This document shows, piece by piece, positions 15,164-23,500 of a DNA stretch of 44,956 nt (position 1 is its first letter; each line of letters begins with the position of its first letter). The notes below the pieces were generated by a model that made no database searches, was not told where the DNA came from, and was given only the letters and a program-made list of their open reading frames with translations. A program made the position numbers and the translations under genes. The stretch is from assembly GCA_022768805.1 (NCBI GenBank), contig JALELB010000003.1, forward strand, positions 1 through 44,956. The letters are read 5' to 3'. The stretch is from Ruminococcus sp. (lineage in GTDB: Bacteria > Bacillota > Clostridia > Oscillospirales > Ruminococcaceae).

Positions 15164-16372
15164 ATGAATCAAGTTGTAATTACCGGGCTGGGGGCAGTGA
15201 CTGCCATCGGCAATACCGTTCCGGAATACTGGAATAACCTGATTGCCGGTGCATGCGGCATGGACACAATCACCCGGATTTCTACAGAAGAGCACGACAC
15301 TAAGGTTGCGGCTCAGGTTCCGGATACCTTTGAGGCGGAAACCGCCCGTTACTGGAAAAAGCGCCAGCTGAGCGCCACAACCCGGGTAACCCGGACGGGC
15401 CTTGCCAGTGCCGGAGAGGCAGTTGCCGACAGCGGCATTGACTTTTCTGCCTGCGACACTTCCAGAGTGGCGGTCATCTACGGCGTCATTGACAATTCCC
15501 TGGAGGATGCCGAGCTGGACCGTCCGCTGAACATTACCCTGCGGAAAATGCCCAGTGAGCTGCCTGCACTGCTTTCCATCCGGTATGGTCTTACCGGTGC
15601 CGCATTCAACGTAAGCACTGCCTGCGCCTCCTCCGCCTACGCCATGGCACTGGGCAAGCAGATGATCGAAGCCGGTATGTATGATACCGTGATCGTGGGC
15701 GGCGTTTCCAACACCGTAACCCATTCCATCATCAAGGGCTTTAACCAGCTTCTTGCCATGTCCGTGAATCCGGATCCCGCCACCGCCTGCCGTCCCTTTA
15801 CCCGGGACCGGGATGGATTTATTATGGGAGAAGGCGCCGGCACGCTGATTCTGGAATCGGAGCAGACCGCCAGAGCCCGGGGTGCCCGGATCTATTGCAG
15901 GCTGGCAGGCGCACATATGAACAGCGAAGCCCACAATATGACGGCACCTAAGACCAACGGCACCGGCATGGCACTGACTATGGCTGCAGCCCTGCAGAAT
16001 GCGGGTATCCGGCCGGACGAGCTGGACTATATCAACGCCCACGGAACCTCTACCAATCTGAATGACCTGTACGAAACCATGGCAATCAAGTCCCTGCTGG
16101 GAGAGCGGGCATACCAGGTTCCCGTATCCTCCATCAAAGCTGCCATCGGCCATACCCTGGGAGCCGGCGGCGCACTGGAGGCCATCGCCTGTGTCAAGGC
16201 CATCGAAACAGGCATACTCCCCCCCACCATTCACTACGATACGCCGGATCCTGCACTGGATCTGGACTATATTCCCAACAAGGCCAGAGCCCAGCGTATC
16301 CGCACCGCCCTGTCCAATTCCTTCGGCTTCGGCGGTCACAACGCTTCCCTGGTGTTCTGCAGCTGCGAATAA
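15164..16372 (+). CDS. Beta-ketoacyl synthase (FabF/KAS II type)
   Basis: A 402-residue ketosynthase that would condense an acyl chain with malonyl-ACP. The triad is complete: Cys154 in VSTACASSAYA, His293 in NAHGTSTNLND and His330 in KAAIGHTLGAGG, with Lys325. It can therefore catalyse real condensation; it is not a decarboxylating Cys-to-Ser variant or chain length factor. No second ketosynthase or CLF is present, pointing to a FabF-like homodimer used iteratively or for one extension. The ATG at 15164 follows GAGGTG; a GTG two codons earlier overlaps that site. Sequences around the active cysteine differ from housekeeping FabF (usually TACAT or TACSS). Confidence 0.92.
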   Translation: MNQVVITGLGAVTAIGNTVPEYWNNLIAGACGMDTITRISTEEHDTKVAAQVPDTFEAETARYWKKRQLSATTRVTRTGLASAGEAVADSGIDFSACDTSRVAVIYGVIDNSLEDAELDRPLNITLRKMPSELPALLSIRYGLTGAAFNVSTACASSAYAMALGKQMIEAGMYDTVIVGGVSNTVTHSIIKGFNQLLAMSVNPDPATACRPFTRDRDGFIMGEGAGTLILESEQTARARGARIYCRLAGAHMNSEAHNMTAPKTNGTGMALTMAAALQNAGIRPDELDYINAHGTSTNLNDLYETMAIKSLLGERAYQVPVSSIKAAIGHTLGAGGALEAIACVKAIETGILPPTIHYDTPDPALDLDYIPNKARAQRIRTALSNSFGFGGHNASLVFCSCE

Positions 16373-16399
16373 GCCGTCACCTGACAGAAAGGATGTTCT

Positions 16400-16759
16400 A
16401 TGCCAATTTGCCAACTGAAAACAAACTGCCCCCTGGATGATGCAGCCCGGGAGGCCCTGCTGCTGGATACTGCTGCAACGGCTGCGGAGCTTCTGCGCAA
16501 GCCCCTGCCGGCGGTGATGGTTATGCTGGACTCCTGCGATATGCGGATGAACGGCACGGCGGATACTGTTTTTTTTGCGGAGTTCCGCTATATCCTGCCC
16601 CAGGAGTATACAGATCAGAAGCAGGCATTCCTGGAGCTTTTTGCAGACCGGATGCTGACCCTGTTCCGGCAGCATACCGGGGTGGATCCTCACCGGATCT
16701 ATATGCAGTTTACGGAAATGACACGTGAAAGTGCCTGGAAATATACCGGAAAGGACTGA
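16400..16759 (+). CDS. MIF-type tautomerase
   Basis: A 119-residue protein matching the macrophage migration inhibitory factor / phenylpyruvate tautomerase family over its whole length. It begins MPICQLKTNCP (MIF: MPMFIVNTNVP), so the catalytic N-terminal proline is available after methionine removal. Lys34 in LLRKPLPAVMV matches the MIF active-site Lys32. The C-terminal DPHRIYMQFTEM matches the SPDRVYINYYDM region. It should catalyse a keto-enol or double-bond shift on an intermediate, possibly setting up cyclisation. It lies 27 bases after the ketosynthase and six before the hydrolase. A MIF homologue in an ACP-dependent operon is unusual; the substrate is inferred only. Confidence 0.85.
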   Translation: MPICQLKTNCPLDDAAREALLLDTAATAAELLRKPLPAVMVMLDSCDMRMNGTADTVFFAEFRYILPQEYTDQKQAFLELFADRMLTLFRQHTGVDPHRIYMQFTEMTRESAWKYTGKD

Positions 16760-16764
16760 CAGAT

Positions 16765-17886
16765 ATGAAATGGGCGATCAGAGACCTGCTGAACCCTGTG
16801 GTAACGCGCTCCATGATCTTCGGCGCAAACCCCTTTGATATTGAATACATTCTCAAGAAAATAGACGGCATCAAGGTGATGAGCGGCAAGCAGATCCAGA
16901 ACGTGTGGCTGGGTGAGTGGGCGGAAAAAATCCGCAAATATACTGACCTTGCCCGGCAGGCTGCCGAAAGCGGCCACCGGATTTCTGCCCGGGAATACTA
17001 TAAGCTGGCAGCAGAATGCCATTATGCCTGCTTCATGATTAACACAGAGGATATTGACAAGAAGGCTGAAATCTATGACGGGCTTGTCCAGGCATACCGC
17101 CAGTATATTGCCTGCTGCGACAACCGGGTGGAATATGTGGAGATTAACACAGAATACGGGGTGCTGCCCGCATACCTCCACTTTCCGGATGACGGCAGTC
17201 ACGGCCCCTACCCCTGCGTGATGACCTATTCCGGCATCGGCAGCTGCAAGGAAGAACTGGAGATGCTGGCGGATCCGTTGACAAAGCGGGGACTGGCTGT
17301 GCTCACACCGGATATGCCCGGCGCCGGTGCAGCAGTAATCCGGAACGGCATCAAATGCGGCGGCCCTATGCTGGAGTCTGCCTTTGACAGCATTTATGCA
17401 TTCCTGACAGAAAGACCGGATATTGACCAGGACAGGCTTGCAAACTTCGGTCTCTGCATGGGCGGCGGCTATGCATTCCGTGCTTCCGCCAAGCATCCGG
17501 AAACCAGATGCTGCGTCAGCCTGTTCCCCCTGCTGATGAATTTTGCCGACCAGAACGCCATCCCGGTCTGGATGAAACGGGGCAAGTGGTCCTCCTTCCA
17601 GTATGCGGACGACTACCTGGAGGGCATGAAGCGCATTGAGGAGGGTACCGTTGCCTGTGACTTCCTGATGGCATACAGCGATGATGACAACTGGATGGAC
17701 ACAGACGCCTCCATGCGGCTGTATAACAAGGCCACCGGATATAAGGAAAAGATTTATATTGCGGAAAAGCCCGCCTATGTTTCCGAGGAAACCATCATGC
17801 ACGCTATGCCGGTGGGGGAACAGTTCCACTGGGTAAAGCATCGGGCAGCAGATTTTCTTGCAGACCGTCTGGCGGAAAGGAAATAA
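16765..17886 (+). CDS. FrsA/DUF1100-like alpha/beta hydrolase with cysteine nucleophile
   Basis: A 373-residue alpha/beta hydrolase with a helical N-terminal region (1-120) and hydrolase core (125-370). The layout recalls the FrsA/DUF1100 family, which includes C-C bond hydrolases such as dihydroxypseudooxynicotine hydrolase and fungal Ayg1. The nucleophile elbow reads GLCMGGG (229-235), placing Cys231 where most members have Ser, as in dienelactone hydrolase (GYCLGG). Acid candidates are Asp306-308 and histidine candidates His346 or His355. It may cleave a C-C bond or an ester/lactone late in the pathway. It is two bases from the ligase start. Family placement is moderately sure; the reaction is inferred. 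Confidence 0.78.
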   Translation: MKWAIRDLLNPVVTRSMIFGANPFDIEYILKKIDGIKVMSGKQIQNVWLGEWAEKIRKYTDLARQAAESGHRISAREYYKLAAECHYACFMINTEDIDKKAEIYDGLVQAYRQYIACCDNRVEYVEINTEYGVLPAYLHFPDDGSHGPYPCVMTYSGIGSCKEELEMLADPLTKRGLAVLTPDMPGAGAAVIRNGIKCGGPMLESAFDSIYAFLTERPDIDQDRLANFGLCMGGGYAFRASAKHPETRCCVSLFPLLMNFADQNAIPVWMKRGKWSSFQYADDYLEGMKRIEEGTVACDFLMAYSDDDNWMDTDASMRLYNKATGYKEKIYIAEKPAYVSEETIMHAMPVGEQFHWVKHRAADFLADRLAERK

Positions 17887-17887
17887 G

Positions 17888-19447
17888 ATGAACAAGACAT
17901 TTTTTGACTATTACGGCAGATACGCCCAGGAGACACCGGACAAGGTGCTGCTGCGGATCGACGAAAACACCCTGACCTACCGGGAGTTTATGGAGAAAAC
18001 CGCACAGCTTGGCTCCGGCATGCAGAAGCTGGGGATCCGACCGGATGACAAGGTGGGCATCATTATGCCCAACAGCATCGACTGGTATCTGGTATACTGG
18101 TCCGCAGTACGCATCGGGGCACAGCCTGTGCCCATCGACCCCCAGAGCGGCAGCCTGGAGCTGTCCCGGCTGATTCCTGCCACTGCTGTAAAAATCTGCT
18201 TCCTGGCAGAGAAATACCGCAACAACCGGATCATTGACGCAGTCAGCGCCCTGGTGCCGGAGCAGCTGACCCAGGAGAAGTGTATCTGCTTTGCGCCGAA
18301 GGAGGCGCTGCCGGCCCATGATGTCTTTATCACCGAAGAAGAATTCCTGGATAACTGGTGCAGCACCCTATGTGAACCCTATATGCCCCAGGAGGGACAC
18401 GTGATGTCCCTTGCCTGCACCTCCGGAAGCACCGGCACACCCAAGGTGCTGGCCGTGCCCTATCAGGGCTTCCTGGTCTCCCAGGAGGACATGGGCTCCT
18501 ATCTGCACTTTACCGCGGATGATGTGATGATGCTGGGCATGACCCTGTACCACCAGGGAGGCTTCGGCATGGGACTGCAGATGACCCTCAAGGGGGGCAC
18601 CGTGCTGTATCAGCCCCAGTTCAATCCGGTTACCTTTCTGGAAACCGTACAAAAGTATCACATCAGTGTGATCCAGTTGACCTCCACCCTGGCAAAGGTT
18701 CTGCTGTCCACCCCGGACTTTGACAAGTACGACCTTTCCAGCGTCCGGATATGTTACTTTGCAGGCGAGGTACTGCCCAAGGAGCTGGCGGATATTTTCG
18801 TTCAGCGGCTTGGTATTCGGGTCATCAACGTGATCGGCTCCTCGGAGACCGCCACTATGGTGGTATGGGACTCCCAGAAGGACGGGGATTCTGACCCCAG
18901 TGACTTCAAGAAGCTGCCTTTTACCGATGTGAAGGTGCTGGATGATAACCGGAATGAGGCTGCCGAGGGGGAAACCGGTGAGCTGTGCGTCTTTACGGAT
19001 GCAGTTATCCTGGAGTATTTCGGCAATCCAGAGCTGTCCAGGGAGAAAATCCTTCCGGATGAGCAGGGCAGACGCTGGTTCTGCACCGGCGATCTGGTGA
19101 CAAAGCTGCCCGGCGGTGCAGTTCGCTTTGCCGGCAGAAGCAAGCGGATCATCAAGCGGGGCGGCAATCTGGTGCATGCAGAGGAAGTAGAAGCCTGCCT
19201 GCTGACCCACCCGGATATTGCAGCTGCTGCCGTAACGGACGAGCCTCACCCGGTCATCGGCCAGCAGATCGTCGCATACATCCAGCCCAGAGGGGAAGCA
19301 CGGATCACCCGGGGCGCCCTGGCTCACTATTTCGACGGCAAGCTGTCCGCCTACAAGATTCCGGACAAGGTGGTGCTGGTCGAGGAGATCCCCAAGGACA
19401 TCGGCAAGATTCAGTTTAAATATCTGAGAAAAAAGGAGTATAAATAA
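17888..19447 (+). CDS. AMP-forming acyl-CoA/acyl-ACP synthetase
   Basis: A 519-residue member of the adenylate-forming ANL superfamily. The P-loop is CTSGSTGTPK (about 177-186), the adenine motif NVIGSSETA (about 314-322), the TGDL aspartate about 399 and the hinge RSKRIIKRGG about 417; the C-terminal PKDIGKIQFKYLRK has the catalytic lysine. It activates a carboxylic acid as acyl-AMP and transfers it to a thiol. The partner is probably the ACP encoded two bases downstream, giving starter loading. The acid cannot be predicted; there is no NRPS-like carrier domain attached. The ATG at 17888 follows the previous stop directly, with GGAAAGGAAA upstream. Confidence 0.92.
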   Translation: MNKTFFDYYGRYAQETPDKVLLRIDENTLTYREFMEKTAQLGSGMQKLGIRPDDKVGIIMPNSIDWYLVYWSAVRIGAQPVPIDPQSGSLELSRLIPATAVKICFLAEKYRNNRIIDAVSALVPEQLTQEKCICFAPKEALPAHDVFITEEEFLDNWCSTLCEPYMPQEGHVMSLACTSGSTGTPKVLAVPYQGFLVSQEDMGSYLHFTADDVMMLGMTLYHQGGFGMGLQMTLKGGTVLYQPQFNPVTFLETVQKYHISVIQLTSTLAKVLLSTPDFDKYDLSSVRICYFAGEVLPKELADIFVQRLGIRVINVIGSSETATMVVWDSQKDGDSDPSDFKKLPFTDVKVLDDNRNEAAEGETGELCVFTDAVILEYFGNPELSREKILPDEQGRRWFCTGDLVTKLPGGAVRFAGRSKRIIKRGGNLVHAEEVEACLLTHPDIAAAAVTDEPHPVIGQQIVAYIQPRGEARITRGALAHYFDGKLSAYKIPDKVVLVEEIPKDIGKIQFKYLRKKEYK

Positions 19448-19448
19448 T

Positions 19449-19700
19449 ATGAATAATCTGAACTGGGATGCATTCAGGCAGCACATTTCCGACTATGTGG
19501 GCGTGGATGCAGCGGAAATTACGGAAGACACGGATGTGTATGACGACCTGTACCTGGACTCCCTGGGGCTCTTCGGTCTGGGCTCCCACATTACCGAAAC
19601 CTATAAGCTGAACATTCCCCTGTCCCTGGTGGCTTCGATCAGCACTGTAGGTGAGATCTTCCGGCTGCTCAACGAAAAGGGCACTCCGGTTGAGGGCTGA
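19449..19700 (+). CDS. Acyl carrier protein (second of two)
   Basis: An 83-residue acidic carrier protein with phosphopantetheine serine Ser38 in DLYLDSLGLFGL. It is quite different from the first ACP, which argues for a separate role. Being between the ligase and type II thioesterase suggests it is the ligase's acceptor (starter or acyl-bound form). It begins one base after the ligase stop and ends two bases before the thioesterase start. Confidence 0.9.
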   Translation: MNNLNWDAFRQHISDYVGVDAAEITEDTDVYDDLYLDSLGLFGLGSHITETYKLNIPLSLVASISTVGEIFRLLNEKGTPVEG

Positions 19701-19702
19701 GC

Positions 19703-20395
19703 ATGGTACTGTTTTTTCTTCCCCATGCAGGGGGCTCTGCCAAAAGCTACTGCACCTTCAAGCGCTATCTGCCCCGGGACCTGACGGTGGTTCCCATGGA
19801 GCTGTCCGGCAGATTCACCCGTTCCGGCGAGCCCCTGCTGACAGAAGTATCCGCATGCGTGGCAGATCTGATTGCAAGACACCGCAGTCTGCTGGAGCAG
19901 GAGCCCTACGCCCTTTTCGGACACAGCATGGGCACCCTGCTGGCTGCCGAGCTGATTCGTCAGACCCGTGCCGCCGGTCTTCCCGGCCCCCGGCATGCCT
20001 TCATGTCCGGCAGATGCGCCCCCTGTGACGGCACCCGTATGCTGAATGCTGACCATCTTTCTGACGAGGAGCTGGTGCAGTTTTTCTCCCAGGGAGGCCT
20101 CAGCACCGCTGTGCCGGATACGGATCCGGAGCTGCGACGTATGCTGAACCGTATTCTCTGCACGGATGTGCGTATGGCGGATAAATTTTCTCTGACTCCC
20201 CAGGAAGCGCCCTTTGGCTGTGATATTACCGTGCTGTACGGCACGGAGGATAAGATCCTCCGGAACGTAGATCTTTCCGGATGGGATCGGTACGCCCAGC
20301 ATAAATGCGAATATTTCGGCTTTTCCGGAGGGCATTTCTTCTTTGCTCAGCATCTGAAGGAGATCTGCGAGCTGATTACACAGCGGATCGGCTGA
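19703..20395 (+). CDS. Type II thioesterase (alpha/beta hydrolase, PKS/NRPS editing type)
   Basis: A 230-residue external thioesterase of the kind found beside polyketide and non-ribosomal peptide synthases. The N-terminal FFLPHAGGSAKSY is typical, the nucleophile is Ser75 in FGHSMG (72-77), and SGGHFFFAQH near 210 supplies the histidine. It usually removes misprimed or stalled acyl groups from carrier proteins. It is the last gene of the operon, followed 18 bases later by a strong terminator. Its presence is one of the best signs that the operon is a natural-product pathway and not primary beta-oxidation. Confidence 0.9.
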   Translation: MVLFFLPHAGGSAKSYCTFKRYLPRDLTVVPMELSGRFTRSGEPLLTEVSACVADLIARHRSLLEQEPYALFGHSMGTLLAAELIRQTRAAGLPGPRHAFMSGRCAPCDGTRMLNADHLSDEELVQFFSQGGLSTAVPDTDPELRRMLNRILCTDVRMADKFSLTPQEAPFGCDITVLYGTEDKILRNVDLSGWDRYAQHKCEYFGFSGGHFFFAQHLKEICELITQRIG

Positions 20396-20413
20396 TTTGC
20401 CTATATACAAAGT

Positions 20414-20456
20414 ATGCCACAGTATCCGGAACCTGTCCGGATACTGCGGCATTTTC
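20414..20456 (+). terminator. Terminator of the biosynthetic operon
   Basis: A 16-base inverted repeat with one mismatch (20414-20429 pairing with 20437-20452; core CAGTATCCGG/CCGGATACTG) is followed by TTTTC. It closes the rightward operon 18 bases after the last stop. Confidence 0.85.
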
Positions 20457-20472
20457 ATTGGAGCTTTAGCGT

Positions 20473-20511
20473 AAAACAAAAGCGGCATGGTTTTCACCAT
20501 GCCGCCTTTTT
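20473..20511. terminator. Bidirectional terminator between the operon and nifJ
   Basis: GCGGCATGG (20482-20490) pairs with CCATGCCGC (20497-20505), flanked by T on both strands (CTTTTT on plus; TTTTG on minus). It ends the leftward nifJ message and backs up the rightward operon terminator. Confidence 0.85.
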
Positions 20512-20520
20512 ATGCAGTGT

Positions 20521-23500
20521 TTACTTTACTTCGCCGTAGAATTCAGCCAGATGTGCCAGATAATCGTATCTGTCCTTAGCAGTATTCTCTGCCTTTTCAA
20601 ACAGCTGGTCTGCTCTTTCCGGATTGGAACGAGTCAGGGAGCTGTAACGAGCCTCATTCATGATGAAGTCGCGGTAAGAGGTGGTCGGAGCCTTGCTGTC
20701 CAGCATGAAGGGATTCTTGCCCTCTGCAGCCAGTCTGGGATCGTACCGGAAGTTGTTCCAGTAGCCGCAGTCAACAGCCTTCTTCATCTCGGCCTGGCAG
20801 TTGGTCATACCGCCCTTGATGCTGTGCATCTCGCAGGGAGCGTAGCCGATGATGAGGGACGGACCGTGGTAGGACTCTGCTTCCTTGATTGCCTTCAGGG
20901 TCTGGTTCATGTCAGCGCCCATTGCAATCTGTGCAACGTAAATGTAGCCGTAGGACATTGCAATGTCAGCCAGACGCTTCTTTGCGATTGCCTTACCAGC
21001 TGCAGCAAACTGTGCAACCTGACCGATATTGGAGGACTTGGAAGCCTGACCGCCGGTGTTGGAGTAAACCTCGGTATCGAATACCATGATGTTTACATCT
21101 TCGCCGGTTGCCAGCACGTGATCCACGCCGCCGAAACCAATGTCGTATGCCCAGCCGTCGCCGCCGAAGATCCATACGGACTTCTTGGACAGATAAGCCT
21201 TGTTTTCCAGAATATCAGCACGAGCCTCGCAGTCGCAGTCCAGCTTCTCCAGCTCTGCAACCAGAGCCTTTGTTGCTGCTGCATTCTCCTTGCCGTCCTC
21301 CAGGGTATCCAGATACTGCTGGCATGCAGCCTTTACAGCATCGGAAGCCTTCTCAGAACCAGCGATGGTCTTTACATCGTTGATGAGACGATCACGGATT
21401 GCCTTCTGGCCCAGATACATACCCAGACCGTGCTCTGCGTTATCCTCAAACAGGGAGTTTGCCCAGGCAGGACCGAAGCCTTCCTTATTTACGGTGTAAG
21501 GAGAGGTTGCAGCAGGGCCGCCCCAGATGGAGGAACAACCGGTTGCGTTGGAAATATACATTCTGTCGCCGAACAGCTGTGTAACCAGGCGTGCATAAGA
21601 GGTCTCAGCACAGCCTGCGCAGGAGCCGGAGAATTCAAGCAGCGGCTGCTTGTACTGGCTGCTGATGACGGTAGCATCGGTTGCAACCTCGGGCTTCTCG
21701 GAAACCTTGGCAACACAGTAATCGAATACTGCCTGCTGTGCCTCCTCGCCCTCTCTGGGAACCATGGTCAGGGACTTGGTGGGGCATACGCCGATACATA
21801 CGCCGCATCCCATACAATCCATGGGAGAGATAGCCAGTGTATAGGTGTAATCGGTCTTTACGATGGGCTTGGGCGCCTTCTTGGTGTTAGCCGGAGCTGC
21901 AGCAGCCTCTTCTGCGTTCATCGCAAAGGGACGGATGGTAGCGTGAGGACATACAAATGCACACTTGTTGCACTTTGCACAGGTTTCTGCATTCCAGGTG
22001 GGAACCATTACAGCTACGCCCCGCTTTTCGTATGCGGAAGCGCCCTGCTCGAAGGTACCATCCACATGCTCAGCAAATGCGGAACAGGGAATGGAGTAAC
22101 CGTCCATCTTGCCGGCGGGCTTCATGATCTCGTCAACCATCTTGACCAGCTTAGCCGGACCCTGGGAAGCCTCCGGAGCAGCATCATCCACTGCGGTTGC
22201 CCAGGAAGCCGGAACGTCAATCTTCACCAGCGCATCCTTGCCGGCGTCAATTGCCTTGTGGTTCATATCCACGATGTCCTGACCCTTCTTGGAGAACTTC
22301 ATGGTTGCCTTTTCCTTCATGTAGTTGATGGCATCCTCAGAAGGAAGTACGTTTGCCAGAGCAAAGAATGCAGACTGGAGCACGGTGCTGGTACGCTTGC
22401 CCAGACCGATCTGTGCTGCAATGTCAATTGCGTTTACGGTGTAAAGCTGAATGTTGTTCTTTGCAATATACTGCTTGGTTTCCGCGTTCAGGTGCTTCTC
22501 CAGCTCTTCGGGAGTCCACTGGCAGTTAATCAGGAACTTACCGCCGGGCTTTACGTCGTTGACCATCTTGTAGCCCTTCATGATGTAGGAGGGGTTGTGG
22601 CAGGCAACGAAGTCAGCCTTGTTGATGTAGTAGGGGCTCTTGATGGGCTGATCGCCGAAACGCAGGTGGGATACGGTAATACCGCCGGTCTTCTTGGAGT
22701 CATACTGGAAGTATGCCTGTACATACTTGTCGGTGTGGTCGCCGATGATCTTGATGGAGTCCTTGTTTGCGCCAACGGTACCGTCGCCGCCCAGACCCCA
22801 GAACTTGCACTCGATGGTTCCTTCTGCCGCAGTATTCGGGGAGGGCTTCTCCTCCAGGGACAGATAGGTCAGATCGTCGTGGATACCCAGGGTGAACTTT
22901 CTCTTAGGATCAGCCTTTGCCAACTCTTCATATACGGCGAAGATGCTTGCAGGAGGAGTATCCTTGGAACCCAGACCGTAACGGCCGGCGATTACGTTTG
23001 CAGTTCTGCCCTGCTCGTTCAGTGCAGCGATTACATCCAGGTACAGGGGCTCGCCGATGGAGCCGGGCTCCTTTGTTCTGTCCAGAACAGCGATGTTCTT
23101 TGCAGTAGCCGGGATAGCCTCAACCAGCTTCTCAGCAGAGAAGGGACGGTACAGACGAACCTTAACCAGACCAACCTTCTCGCCCTTTGCGTTCAGGTAG
23201 TCGATAACCTCCTCTGCCACATCGCAGATGGAGCCCATTGCAACGATAACACGGTCAGCATCAGCAGCGCCGTAGTAGTTGAACAGCTTGTAGTCAGTGC
23301 CCAGCTTCTCGTTGACCTTGTTCATGTACTTTTCCACGATTGCGGGAACAGCATCATAGTACTTGTTGCATGCCTCACGGTGCTGGAAGAAGGTGTCATC
23401 ATTCTCATGAGAACCACGCATGGTGGGGTGCTCCGGATTCAGCGCTCTTTCACGGAATGCCTTGACAGCATCCATATTGCACATTTCCTTCAGATCAGCA

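Larger units (their letters stand above)
10409..20395 (+). other. Thirteen-gene biosynthetic operon: dissociated ACP-dependent pathway with beta-oxidation-type tailoring
   Basis: The order is acyltransferase, ACP, crotonase, hotdog thioesterase, degenerate crotonase-like protein, crotonase, 3-hydroxyacyl dehydrogenase, ketosynthase, MIF-type tautomerase, alpha/beta hydrolase, acyl-AMP ligase, ACP, type II thioesterase. All lie on the plus strand; most junctions overlap or are under 10 bases, and the exceptions are a 66-base gap after the first gene and 27 bases before the tautomerase gene. One promoter (10351) and one terminator (20414) bound the unit. There is no FabG or FabZ homologue, regulator, transporter or phosphopantetheinyl transferase. 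Gene functions come from family motifs; the pathway and product are inference. Confidence 0.85.

Noticed and set aside
10409-20395. HMG-synthase beta-branching cassette (ACP, decarboxylating KS, HMGS, two ECH)
   Set aside because: The gene mix looks similar, but there is no HMG-CoA synthase and the ketosynthase keeps its active cysteine, so the cassette definition is not met.
10409-20395. Ordinary housekeeping fatty-acid (fab) operon
   Set aside because: No FabG, FabZ, FabH, FabK/I or Acc genes; instead a ligase, a type II thioesterase, crotonases and a tautomerase are present.
10409-20395. Recently acquired genomic island
   Set aside because: No integrase, transposase, tRNA or direct repeats at the borders, and base composition looks like the neighbours by eye.
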